Of a stretch of 64,000 nucleotides of DNA, positions 24,356 through 34,033 are shown in pieces. Source of the DNA: Bifidobacterium callitrichos DSM 23973. GTDB taxonomy: Bacteria > Actinomycetota > Actinomycetes > Actinomycetales > Bifidobacteriaceae. The notes under the pieces were generated by a model. The model did not search any database, was not told where the DNA came from, and worked only from the letters and a program-made list of their open reading frames with translations. The position numbers and the translations under genes are program-made. The DNA is taken from assembly GCF_000741175.1 (NCBI RefSeq), contig NZ_JGYS01000011.1:79562-143561 (forward strand), in the 5' to 3' direction. Numbering within the stretch: the first letter of the stretch is position 1; the number at the start of each line of letters is the position of its first letter.

Positions 24356-24516
24356 GCAGCAAATCGTTCTCAATAAGAAACGTGTGAGGATTGACGGGTC
24401 GTCAATCGAACGTTGAGATGGCCAAAATGGCGTGATTGCGCCGTTTCGTCCGTGTGGTGATGTGTGCGGAAATGTGTGGGAGGCTCACACATTTCTTATT
24501 GAGAACGATTCGCTGC
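24356..24516. repeat. Inverted-repeat element, 161 bp (33-bp arms)
   Basis: Arms 24356-24388 and 24484-24516 are complementary over 33 bp with two mismatches; both contain CGTTCTCAATAAGAAA or its complement. The centre has a small TTGAC/GTCAA stem. It has no coding content and looks like a MITE or other palindromic insertion between lacI and dnaK. Confidence 0.7.
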
Positions 24517-24563
24517 AAGTTCCCTCTCGGCGACCGGTCGAGAGGGGCAGCCCCCATTTAAAA

Positions 24564-24645
24564 CTTGAGCAACACCCACTCAACTTTTTGTGTGGAATAT
24601 GGGAATAAAACTTGCGAGTCGGAAGTTGAGTGGTGTAGGCTCAAG
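24564..24645. promoter_or_regulatory. Two HAIR operators (HspR sites) before dnaK
   Basis: CTTGAGC-N7-ACTCAAC (24564-24584) and GTTGAGT-N7-GCTCAAG (24625-24645) match the HAIR consensus CTTGAGT-N7-ACTCAAG at 12 of 14 positions each. HspR, encoded at the end of the operon, binds such sites and represses under normal conditions. The start points are about 60 bp apart. Confidence 0.85.
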
Positions 24646-24724
24646 TTTTGGAAGGTCCGAGAGACGATCATCCGGAACTCGGGCGAAGAACGTAAGAACG
24701 AATAAGACAAAAGGAGCACACATT

Positions 24725-26611
<1,887 letters not shown>

Positions 26612-26622
26612 GGTTCCGTCCG

Positions 26623-27285
26623 ATGGCTGAATTCAACAAGGACGACTACCTGAAGGATCTGCCGGATCCCGACGACGCGCGCGACACCGCCGCGTCGTCG
26701 GCCCCGGCCGACACCCCCGCCGACGCCGCTGCCGCCAAGACCTCGACTCCCTCTGAGGAGGGAACCGGCGCGGCGGATGGCGCGACTGAGGCAGAGACCT
26801 CCAATCAGGCCGATGCCGCGGCCGCCGACAAGGACTCCGACAACACCCTGACCCCGCTGGGTCAGGCCAAGAAGGAGGCCGCCGACTACCTCGAGGCCCT
26901 GCAGCGCGAGCGCGCGGAGTTCATCAACTACCGCAATCGCGCGAAGAAGGAGCAGGAGCGCTTCCGCCAGCACGGCATCATCGACGTGCTGACCGCACTG
27001 CTGCCCGCCCTCGACGACATCGATCGCATCCGCGCCAACAGCGAGATGGACGAGTCCTTCAAGGCCGTCGCCGCGAAGATCGACAAGGCCTTCGAGAAGT
27101 TCGGCGTCGAGAAGTTCGGCGAGGCCGGCGAGGACTTCGACCCGACCAAGCACGACGCGATCCTGCACAAGCCGGACGCATCGGCCGAGAAGGAGACCGT
27201 CGACACCGTAGTGGAGGCCGGATACCGCATCGGCGACCGCGTAATCCGCGCCGCCCGAGTAGTGGTAGCCTCCCCCCAGAACTGA
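26623..27285 (+). CDS. grpE: Nucleotide exchange factor GrpE
   Basis: A 220-residue partner of DnaK that speeds ADP release. After an Ala/Asp/Glu-rich N-terminal tail (to about residue 70) comes a long coiled coil (ADYLEALQRERAEFINYRNR, about 86-105) and the beta domain with KPDASAEKETVDTVVEAGYR-type residues near 181-200. It begins 11 nt after the dnaK stop. The gap to dnaJ is unusually long, 345 nt, and filled by a palindromic element. Confidence 0.95.
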   Translation: MAEFNKDDYLKDLPDPDDARDTAASSAPADTPADAAAAKTSTPSEEGTGAADGATEAETSNQADAAAADKDSDNTLTPLGQAKKEAADYLEALQRERAEFINYRNRAKKEQERFRQHGIIDVLTALLPALDDIDRIRANSEMDESFKAVAAKIDKAFEKFGVEKFGEAGEDFDPTKHDAILHKPDASAEKETVDTVVEAGYRIGDRVIRAARVVVASPQN

Positions 27286-27312
27286 TCCCATCCCGCCCAC
27301 CCCTAAAGAGGA

Positions 27313-27343
27313 GTTTGTAGAAGTCAAACAGACTCCTACAAAC
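27313..27343 (+). terminator. Stem-loop after grpE
   Basis: GTTTGTAG (27313-27320) pairs with CTACAAAC (27336-27343), with an alternative pairing AGGAG/CTCCT shifted inside. It lies 27 nt after the grpE stop and may reduce transcription into dnaJ. Confidence 0.5.
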
Positions 27344-27406
27344 CCCCGGTGGGCAGGAAATATGCCGGCGTGAAACGAACGTAACGCAAGTTACGCACCC
27401 AAGTGA

Positions 27407-27574
27407 GCGTGGGGCGGGCGAATCGCATATTGTGACCGTAAAGACTTGGCCTATTGCGCTTCGCGCAATCGTCGCGGCATAGCCGCTCCCCTCGCCTACA
27501 GACAGCCCACTGGGCTGTCTGTTTCACGGCTCGGCCCGGAGCGTGTCGCAGTATGCGATTCGCCCGCCCCACGC
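27407..27574. repeat. MITE-like element between grpE and dnaJ, 168 bp
   Basis: Arms 27407-27429 and 27552-27574 form a perfect 23-bp inverted repeat (GCGTGGGGCGGGCGAATCGC and on). Inside is a compact 12-bp hairpin ACAGACAGCCCA / TGGGCTGTCTGT (27499-27523) followed by GTTTCACGGCTC, a module resembling the hairpin at 11921-11955. The element splits the chaperone operon without disturbing any ORF. Confidence 0.8.
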
Positions 27575-27630
27575 GACAACGCACTTACTTGTGAATAAAA
27601 ACATAAAAAACAACACGAAAGGAGACATGA

Positions 27631-28641
27631 ATGGCTGAGAACGAATGGCTGAGCAAAGACTTCTACAAAGTCCTTGGTGTCTCCAAGGACGCCACCCCCG
27701 AGCAGATCACCAAAGCCTACCGCAAGCTGGCGCGCAAGTACCACCCCGACCTCAACAAGACGAAGGAGGCGGAGGAGAAGTTCAAGGACATCTCCGAGGC
27801 CTATGACGTGTTGAGCAACAAGGATCAGCGCCAGAAGTACGATGCCATCCGCCAGTTCGGCATGGGCGGCGCCCGCTTCGCCGGCGGTTCCGGCCAGGGC
27901 GGCTTCGACGCCTCCGGATTCTCCGACATCTTCGGTTCGATGTTCGGACAGGGCTCCGGCATGGGCGGCAACGGGAACATCCGCTTCACCACGTCCGGCG
28001 GCGGCAATCCGAACCTCAACGACATCTTCTCGATGTTCGGCGGCGCGGCCGGTGCCGGGTCGCAGGGCGCGTACGGTGCTGGCCCCGGCGGCTACTCGTA
28101 TGAGGAGCCTCCGACCCCGACCAAGGGCAAGGACCGCAACTCGAAGATCACCCTGACGCTTCGTCAGGCCGCCAAGGGCGCGACCGTCTCGCTGTCCGTG
28201 GACGGCTCGAAGTTCAAGACGCACATCCCCGCGGGCGTGCGCGACGGCCAGAAGATCCGTCTGGCCGGCAAGGGACACGCGGGTTTGAACGGCGGTGCGC
28301 ACGGTGATCTGTACCTGCAGGTCAGCGTCAAGCCGGATTCCAAGTTCACGATGCGCGGCCATGATCTGGTGATGGATCTGCCCGTGAGCGTGGGCGAGGC
28401 CGTGGCCGGCGCGAAGGTCGAGGCCACCGATATCGACGGCGAGACCGTCACGTTCAAGGTGCCCGCCGGCTCGTCCAGCGGCACCGAGGTGAAGGTCGCC
28501 GGCAAGGGCGTGCAGGTCGGCAACACGCCGGGCGATCTCATCGGCCGCGTGATGATCCAGGTGCCGGTCAAGCCGGGTCTGGGCGTCAAGCACGCCGCCA
28601 AGGAGTTCGACAAGGCCGCGGGCGACTACATCCCGCGGTGA
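27631..28641 (+). CDS. dnaJ: DnaJ-family co-chaperone without zinc domain
   Basis: A 336-residue J-protein. The J domain (about 8-75) carries the essential HPD at 38-40. A Gly/Phe/Met-rich linker (about 78-165) leads straight to the two substrate-binding beta domains; none of the four CxxCxGxG repeats is present, so it is CbpA/DnaJ2-like in architecture even though it sits in the dnaK operon, as in other actinobacteria. GAAAGGAGAC precedes the ATG. It stimulates DnaK ATP hydrolysis and delivers substrates; with DnaK it probably modulates HspR. Confidence 0.92.
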   Translation: MAENEWLSKDFYKVLGVSKDATPEQITKAYRKLARKYHPDLNKTKEAEEKFKDISEAYDVLSNKDQRQKYDAIRQFGMGGARFAGGSGQGGFDASGFSDIFGSMFGQGSGMGGNGNIRFTTSGGGNPNLNDIFSMFGGAAGAGSQGAYGAGPGGYSYEEPPTPTKGKDRNSKITLTLRQAAKGATVSLSVDGSKFKTHIPAGVRDGQKIRLAGKGHAGLNGGAHGDLYLQVSVKPDSKFTMRGHDLVMDLPVSVGEAVAGAKVEATDIDGETVTFKVPAGSSSGTEVKVAGKGVQVGNTPGDLIGRVMIQVPVKPGLGVKHAAKEFDKAAGDYIPR

Positions 28642-28689
28642 CATGCGGCGAGGTTCCAACGGTTTGGTCCCCGCCATATTGCGCAAATC

Positions 28690-28752
28690 GACGAAGTACT
28701 ACCCCTCAGGCCCGTTTCACGGGCCAGCTCCCCTGACAAGGGGAGTCGGAAG
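28690..28752. repeat. REP-like palindromes between dnaJ and hspR
   Basis: GGCCCGTTTCACGGGCC and CTCCCCTGACAAGGGGAG are two adjacent hairpins, preceded by TACTACCCCTCAG. The same module, slightly altered, starts the cluster at 11823. Confidence 0.7.
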
Positions 28753-28770
28753 GATGCATGGAGGTGAATG

Positions 28771-29367
28771 ATGGCGAGGGTTGCGCGTGAACTGCGCCAG
28801 CTGTACGCGATGTGCGCGACGGCGATCGTGCTCGGTCGCGCCGATCTCGACGGCGCCGACGAGGCCGGCTTCGATCTTGAACTGCCGGTGTTCACGATCG
28901 GGCAGGCCGCCGAAGTCGCCAACATCCACCCCCAGACGCTCCGCCAGTACGATCGCGTCGGTCTGGTCGTCCCACAGCGTACGGAGGGCGGTGCCCGCCG
29001 CTACTGTCTGCGCGACATCGACCGCCTCGTTCAGGCGCAGCGGATGATCCAGACCGAGGGCATCAACCTGTCCGGCGTGACGCGCATCCTCACGCTGCAG
29101 GAGGAGAACCGGCAGCTGCGCCGTCAGGTGCGTCGCCTGCAGACGGCCGGCGAGGAGAGCGTGTTCGCCGCCGGACGCGATGGCGACATCGTCGAGATGC
29201 AACGGTCGAACAGCGCGCGCATGTGGCGTCGCGCGATCCGCACGCAGATGCGCGAGCTGCCGGGCCGTCCGGCGCCGCGCCCGTTGCGTGGCGTGGCGCC
29301 GGACGCCGGCGACGCGTTCGGCTACGGCGATTCGCCCGACGACAAGTCGCTGGTCATCTGGCGCTGA
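28771..29367 (+). CDS. hspR: HspR heat-shock repressor (MerR family)
   Basis: A 198-residue repressor of the chaperone operon. GGAGG (28760-28764) suits ATG 28771; ATG 28768 is possible. The MerR-type HTH and wing (FTIGQAAEVANIHPQTLRQY..RVGLVVPQR, about 40-70) is followed by a helical dimer region (LQEENRQLRRQVRRLQ). Compared with Streptomyces HspR it has a longer N terminus, about 35 residues before the HTH, and a longer C-terminal tail (RPAPRPLRGVAPDAGD). The predicted targets are the two HAIR sites before dnaK. In the known model, DnaK acts as a co-repressor. Confidence 0.92.
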   Translation: MARVARELRQLYAMCATAIVLGRADLDGADEAGFDLELPVFTIGQAAEVANIHPQTLRQYDRVGLVVPQRTEGGARRYCLRDIDRLVQAQRMIQTEGINLSGVTRILTLQEENRQLRRQVRRLQTAGEESVFAAGRDGDIVEMQRSNSARMWRRAIRTQMRELPGRPAPRPLRGVAPDAGDAFGYGDSPDDKSLVIWR

Positions 29368-29411
29368 ATCGCCTGAATCGCAGATCTTTGCTGTCATTCC
29401 GTACGTCATTT

Positions 29412-29455
29412 CCGTACACGAGGACCGTTATTGCCGGTCCCGCGTACGGTTTTTC
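29412..29455 (+). terminator. Terminator of the chaperone operon
   Basis: CCGTAC.. (29412) pairs with ..GTACGG (29449) through an interrupted stem that includes GGACCG/CGGTCC, followed at once by TTTTTCT (29450). It lies 45 nt after the hspR stop. Confidence 0.75.
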
Positions 29456-29572
29456 TATTCCTCCGCACGATTCCGGCACGTCGCGCGCGGCGACTGTCGG
29501 GCTGGTTTGGTGTGATGGAACCGATGGAAAGCCGCGAGCGTTCGCGGCCTGCACGCGACGGACGGAGGAATC

Positions 29573-30244
29573 ATGCTGCTCAAGGCGGTGTTCTGGGATC
29601 TCGACGGCACTTTGATCGATTCGGAGCCGTTGTGGCACAACGGCGAATTCGAGATCGCCGCGGCCAACAACGGTACGTGGAGCGAGGATCTCGGCTGGGA
29701 GTGCTCCGGCACGCCGGTGCCCGATGTGGCGAGGCGTATGATCGAGCACGGCTGCACACTGTCGGTCGAGGAGATCGACAGGCAGCTCAAGCAGTATGTG
29801 TTCGATCAGGAGAAGATCCACATGCCGTGGATCGACGGCGTGACCGACGTGCTGCGCGCGCTCAAGGAGGCCGGCATCCCGTCGATGCTGGTGAGCACCT
29901 CTCCGCGTCCGATCGTCGAGAACGTGCTCGACGCCGCCCCCGGCCTGTTCGCGGGCTATGTGTGCGGCGACGACGACGCCAAGCACAAGCCGGATCCGGC
30001 GCCGTACCTGCTGGCCGCCTCCAAGCTCGGCATCGCGCGCGAGGACATGGCCAAGTGCGTGGTGCTCGAGGATACGCTCGTGGGTCTTACCGCGGGCGCC
30101 GCGTCCGGTGCGACGACGATCGCGCAGACCTGCACGATCCGCACCGACACGTCCGCCGGCCCGCAGTTCGCCTCGATCAACGGCTACGCAGGCATCGACC
30201 CGGCCGCGCTCGACGGTTTCGTGCGCCGGCGTCTGGAGGCGTGA
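29573..30244 (+). CDS. HAD-superfamily phosphatase (subfamily IA)
   Basis: A 223-residue phosphohydrolase. Motif I DLDGT (9-13, nucleophile D9, acid/base D11), motif II VSTSPRP, motif III Lys in KHKPDP and motif IV VLEDT are all present, with a helical cap (about 20-85). It resembles beta-phosphoglucomutase/phosphoglycolate phosphatase-type proteins. Both Asp residues of motif I are kept, so it could be a phosphatase or a phosphomutase; the substrate is unknown. GGAGGAATC precedes the ATG. A stretch of 44 nt separates it from dedA. Confidence 0.85.
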   Translation: MLLKAVFWDLDGTLIDSEPLWHNGEFEIAAANNGTWSEDLGWECSGTPVPDVARRMIEHGCTLSVEEIDRQLKQYVFDQEKIHMPWIDGVTDVLRALKEAGIPSMLVSTSPRPIVENVLDAAPGLFAGYVCGDDDAKHKPDPAPYLLAASKLGIAREDMAKCVVLEDTLVGLTAGAASGATTIAQTCTIRTDTSAGPQFASINGYAGIDPAALDGFVRRRLEA

Positions 30245-30288
30245 GACAGTTCCGGCGTGACGCCCGCGACTGATAGAGTGACAGCGCT

Positions 30289-30972
30289 ATGGCTTTTATC
30301 AATTTCATTCTTGAACTCCTGAAGGATCCGCGCGCGGCGATCGCCGGGTGGATCGCGATGGGTGTGGCGCCCACGCTGGGCTTCATCTTCCTGATCGTCT
30401 TCATCGAGACGGGTGTGGTGTTCTTCCCGTTCCTGCCCGGCGACTCCCTGCTGTTCGCGGCGGGCGTGTTCGCCGCCCCCGACGCCGTGACCGGCAAGGC
30501 CGCGCTGCCGTTGCACTTCCTGCTGCCGGTCGTGTGGCTCGCCCCGATCGTCGGCGACCAGTGCAACTACTTCATCGGCCACTTCTTCGGCCGCCGCATC
30601 ATCCAGTCCGGCAAGGTCAAGGCGATGACCCCCGAGCGCATCGCCAAGACCGAGAAGATGATCGAGAAATGGGGTCCTCTGGCCGTGTTCTTGGGACGCT
30701 TCTTCCCGTTCATCCGCACGTTCATGCCGTTCATCTCCGGCATCTCCGGCATGCGATGGAGCCGTTTCGCGCCGTTCTCGGTGCTCGGCGGCCTCGTGTG
30801 GTCGTCGCTGTTCACGCTTCTCGGCTACTTCTTCGGCAACATTCCGGCCGTGCAGGATCACTTCGAGCTGGTGATCGTCCTCATCCTGCTGGTCTCGCTC
30901 GCCCCGACGATCATCGGCCTGTTCAAGGCCAAGTTCGGCAAGAAGAAGCCCGCCGCCCACGCCGCCCAGTGA
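30289..30972 (+). CDS. DedA-family membrane protein
   Basis: A 227-residue protein of the DedA/SNARE-associated family, proposed to flip lipids such as undecaprenyl phosphate. Visible signatures: ETGVVFFPFLPGDSLLFAAG near 41-60, GDQCNYFIGHFFGR near 91-104, and FLGRFFPFIRTFMPFISGISGM near 141-162 with the conserved Arg residues of re-entrant helices. The Lys-rich C terminus (FGKKKPAAHAAQ) is cytoplasmic. The gene has no clear operon partner downstream; the tRNA gene follows. Confidence 0.9.
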   Translation: MAFINFILELLKDPRAAIAGWIAMGVAPTLGFIFLIVFIETGVVFFPFLPGDSLLFAAGVFAAPDAVTGKAALPLHFLLPVVWLAPIVGDQCNYFIGHFFGRRIIQSGKVKAMTPERIAKTEKMIEKWGPLAVFLGRFFPFIRTFMPFISGISGMRWSRFAPFSVLGGLVWSSLFTLLGYFFGNIPAVQDHFELVIVLILLVSLAPTIIGLFKAKFGKKKPAAHAAQ

Positions 30973-31067
30973 CGTGATTGGGGGATTCTTCCGCGTGTCG
31001 AGTTGCGAACGCGTGAGAATCGACTATATTGAAGCGAGTTGTCCTGCGGAGCAAGACAACACACCAA

Positions 31068-31140
31068 GGGGCTGTAGCTCAGTTGGTAGAGCGCTTCGTT
31101 CGCATCGAAGAGGTCGTGGTTTCGATTACCATCAGCTCCA
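31068..31140 (+). tRNA. tRNA-Ala (anticodon CGC)
   Basis: A 73-nt cloverleaf: acceptor GGGGCTG pairs with CAGCTCC (one G-U), D arm GCTC-AGTTGGTA-GAGC, anticodon arm CTTCG-TTCGCAT-CGAAG with anticodon CGC (reads GCG), T arm GTGGT-TTCGATT-ACCAT, and discriminator A. CCA is not encoded. A strong terminator follows at once. Confidence 0.95.
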
Positions 31141-31141
31141 C

Positions 31142-31178
31142 AAACCCTCCGGAATTCCACCTCCGGAGGGTTTTTCAT
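31142..31178 (+). terminator. Intrinsic terminator after tRNA-Ala
   Basis: AAACCCTCCGGA (31142-31153) pairs with TCCGGAGGGTTT (31162-31173), followed by a T-rich tail (TTTTTCATTT). A classic Rho-independent terminator. Confidence 0.92.
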
Positions 31179-31247
31179 TTCCTTTCGTAGGCGCCAATGC
31201 CGGTGGTGGCGGTTTGCCGACTCTCGCGTCTGTTGTCATAACGCGAT

Positions 31248-31845
31248 TGTCATAACGTGATCATTCTGACCGTTTTGGCGTGTTGTGGCGAAATCCGTTG
31301 CCACAAGTGTCCGGGAAGGGGATTCTGGGTGCGTTGTGTCGATGCGTGTCCGAGGGGCTGTGGTTGCGATTGTCGTGGAATGGCGGAATTCCAAGGATCC
31401 GGTTGTGGAGGGGCGTGCCACAACTCTTGCGTTGCCTTGATTTCGTCGTGTTGTGGCGGGGCCTGTTGCCATAAGTGTTCGAAAGGGCGGGGTTGGCTGT
31501 GGTGTGGCGGGGATTGCTGCCACAAGATCGCGAAGATGCGGTTCTGGTCGCGTTGTGGGCGGGTAGTGGGGCACGACGGTGTGGAATCGGCGCGTTGTGC
31601 GGGTTGTGGCGGGAACGTCCATCGGCATGGGCGTCGGACTGGATGACGTCGGACCGGCCGACATCGGGCCGGACGTTTGGGTGTCGGGCCTCCTGCCTGT
31701 CGGCGGCACGGCGGATGAGGTGGATGACGGATGACGATGCGGCGTATGGTGGCACGGCCGACGGCAATGCGGCGGATGACATGACCGACGGCAATACAGC
31801 TGACGAGGGGATCAGGCGTTCAACACGCCAAGCCAGTTACATATT
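31248..31845. repeat. Dispersed repeat, copy A, containing 51-bp tandem hairpin units
   Basis: Near-identical to 41211-41748. Units of about 51 bp start near 31281, 31331, 31399, 31449, 31500, 31551 and 31602; one interval is 68. The clearest units read TGTTGTGGCG, about 8-9 nt, then TTGCCACAAG, so each can form a TTGTGGC/GCCACAA hairpin. Copy A has about 65 bp near 31707-31775 that copy B lacks. Long ORFs exist on both strands but drift between copies without a sign of selection; I treat it as non-coding. Confidence 0.8.
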
Positions 31846-31884
31846 CATTACCGGGACAGACCCGTGTCGATTGGACTGTCGATT

Positions 31885-32254
31885 GGGCTCCGTGGAACAA
31901 CTGTGCGGAAACAGTTTCTGCGGGATGGTGTCGGGGGAAGCTCGCTATGGTTCGGTTCAACGAGAGGCGTGTGCTGGCGGGTGACCGGAATCTCTCGCTG
32001 GAGTGGCGCTTGGGGAGAGGTTGGTGCTAGGGGCTGTCAGGAATCTCTCGCTTATACGGTGCAGGAGAGAGATCTGTGCCGGGCAGTGGCGGAAACCTCT
32101 CGCTAAGCGGGGTGTTAGCGAGAGATTGGTGTCAGGTGCGTGCGGCGGGCTCTCGCTGAGGGATCATGGGGAGAGATCCACGGTATGTAGAGTGACGCGG
32201 GTGTCTCGCTGGAGGTGGATGGAGGGGGCGACGGCAGCGTGACTGCCATCCGGC
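31885..32254. repeat. Degenerate tandem array, 53-bp period, about 7 units
   Basis: The motif CTCTCGCT (or variants) ends at 31893, 31946, 31999, 32052, 32104, 32157 and 32210, giving intervals of 53, 53, 53, 52, 53 and 53. Many units also hold a downstream GAGAGAT-like partner; in unit 32096-32148 CTCTCGCTAA pairs perfectly with TTAGCGAGAG around 8 nt. No gene is seen in 31179-32374. Confidence 0.75.
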
Positions 32255-32337
32255 TTCGTGCGGCCCGTGATCCGGTGCCGCCCATCCAAGCCACGTCCGT
32301 GCGCGGCTCATATCCGCGAATCATCCCTGAGCATGAT

Positions 32338-32374
32338 TTGCCCGGGCGCATCGACCCTCCTAGAGTAGGGCGGC
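32338..32374 (+). promoter_or_regulatory. Promoter giving a leaderless dipeptidase transcript
   Basis: A -35 TTGCCC (32338-32343) and a -10 TAGAGT (32361-32366) lie 17 bp apart; the ATG at 32375 is 8 nt after the -10 and no ribosome site is present. Confidence 0.6.
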
Positions 32375-34012
32375 ATGTCATGCACCACCATTCTCGTTGG
32401 AAAAGCAGCCAGCTATGACGGTTCGACCATCATCGCGCGCGACGATGACTCCGGTTCGGGCCGCTACGATCCCAAGCGCTTCATCGCCGTCGACCCGAAG
32501 GACCAGCCACGCCACTATCGCAGCGTCCTGAGCCACGTCGAGATTGACTTGCCGGACAACCCGTGCCGGTACTCGATCGTGCCGAACGTGCTCGATAATC
32601 GCGGCATTCTCGCCGAGGCGGGCGCGAACGAATACAACGTCGCGATGAGCGCGACCGAGACCATCGCGGTCAACGAGCGAGTGGCCGCCGCCGATCCATT
32701 CGTCGAACTGATCCCCGCGGGCGAGAACGCAGACGAGCATTCCGCCGAAGTCCCCGGCGGCATCGGCGAGGAGGACATCATCACCCTCGTCCTGCCGTAC
32801 GTCAGGACCGCGCGAGAGGGCGTCGCCCGCCTCGGCGAACTGCTCGAACAGTACGGTACATACGAGTCGAACGGCGTGATCATCTCCGACGTGGACGAGA
32901 TCTGGTACGTCGAGACGATCGGCGGCCATCACTGGATCGCCCGCCGCGTGCCCGACGACTGCTACGCGACGATCCCCAACCAGCTCGGCATCGACGACTT
33001 CGACCTGTCCGACGCGTTCGGCGATCAGCGCGAGTACATGTGCAGCGCCGATCTGCGCGAGTTCATCGTCGATCATCGCCTCGATCGCACGATGCGCGCG
33101 CACACCTCCCGCCGCGCCGTCTCCACCCACCGCCGCGACCGGTTCAACCCGCGCGCGGTGTTCGGCGACTCCACGCCGAAGGACCACATCTACAACACGC
33201 CGCGTGCCTGGTACATGCAGCGTCACCTGAACCCGAGCGAGGACTGGGATTCCCCCAACGCGCGATTTACGCCGATCTCCGATGACATCCCGTGGTGCCG
33301 CGTGCCCGAGCGCAAGGTGTCGATCGAGGACATCGACTTCCTGCTCGGATCGCACTTCGAGGACACGCCCTACGATCCGTACGGCACGCTCGGTACGCCC
33401 GAATCGCGCCACCGTTACCGTCCGATCGGCGTCAATCGCACCGGACACATGGTCGCGATCCAGCTGCGCCCATACGCGCCGGAGGCCTTGCGTGCGGTGA
33501 TGTGGATCTCGTACGGTTCCGGCCCGTTCACGACCGCGGCCCCGTTCTATGCGAACGTCGACGATACGCCCGCGTATCTGCGCGATACGACCCCGGAGGT
33601 GTCGACCGCGAACCTGTACTGGACGAACCGTCTGATCGCGGTGATCGCGGACGCGCACTGGTTCGAGACGCAGAACCTGATCGGCCGGTACGTCGAACAG
33701 GTGCGCGTGTTCGGCCATCGCCTGGTCGAGGCGACCGATGCCGAGGTCGAGGATGCGATCGCGGCGGCATCGACGCCGGAGCGGCCGAACGCGGATCGGC
33801 CGTCCGAGGACGCGCCGGCCGGGGTGGCCGACGGCGTGGCTGGCGTGAGTGGCACCGCCGACGCAAACGGCGTATCTGCGGCGCTTGCGAAGGCCAACGA
33901 ACGCATGGCCGCCTTCCTCGAGACCCACGCGCACACGCTGTTGAACGACGTGCTCTACACGTCCAGCAACCTGATGCGCAACAGCTTCGCGATGTCCGAC
34001 CGCTGGATCTGA
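32375..34012 (+). CDS. C69-family dipeptidase
   Basis: A 545-residue dipeptidase of the PepD/C69 N-terminal-nucleophile family. It begins MSCTTILVGKAAS: Cys3 would become the N-terminal nucleophile, then the family pattern DGSTIIARDDDSG (15-27), GANEYNVAMSATET near 83-96 and WYVETIGGHHWIARRVPDDCY near 177-197. No signal peptide is seen, so it is cytoplasmic and releases amino acids from dipeptides. An Ala/Asp/Gly-rich linker with low complexity (about 465-500) precedes the C-terminal helix, longer than in lactic acid bacterial PepDA. The start appears leaderless. Confidence 0.9.
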   Translation: MSCTTILVGKAASYDGSTIIARDDDSGSGRYDPKRFIAVDPKDQPRHYRSVLSHVEIDLPDNPCRYSIVPNVLDNRGILAEAGANEYNVAMSATETIAVNERVAAADPFVELIPAGENADEHSAEVPGGIGEEDIITLVLPYVRTAREGVARLGELLEQYGTYESNGVIISDVDEIWYVETIGGHHWIARRVPDDCYATIPNQLGIDDFDLSDAFGDQREYMCSADLREFIVDHRLDRTMRAHTSRRAVSTHRRDRFNPRAVFGDSTPKDHIYNTPRAWYMQRHLNPSEDWDSPNARFTPISDDIPWCRVPERKVSIEDIDFLLGSHFEDTPYDPYGTLGTPESRHRYRPIGVNRTGHMVAIQLRPYAPEALRAVMWISYGSGPFTTAAPFYANVDDTPAYLRDTTPEVSTANLYWTNRLIAVIADAHWFETQNLIGRYVEQVRVFGHRLVEATDAEVEDAIAAASTPERPNADRPSEDAPAGVADGVAGVSGTADANGVSAALAKANERMAAFLETHAHTLLNDVLYTSSNLMRNSFAMSDRWI

Positions 34013-34033
34013 GCCGGTAACTGCAGGAAGGCC

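Noticed and set aside
31068..31140. tRNA-Ala as a prophage or island attachment site
   Set aside because: No integrase gene and no duplicate of the tRNA 3' end is seen downstream.
31236..31794. Protein-coding ORFs across the duplicated repeat, both strands
   Set aside because: They lack ribosome sites, are low-complexity, and changes between copies A and B are not biased toward silent positions by eye. Hairpin symmetry explains the openness of several frames.
31281..32254. CRISPR array
   Set aside because: The periodic arrays lack identical repeats; conserved parts are short and degenerate, the units are hairpins, and no cas genes are in the window.
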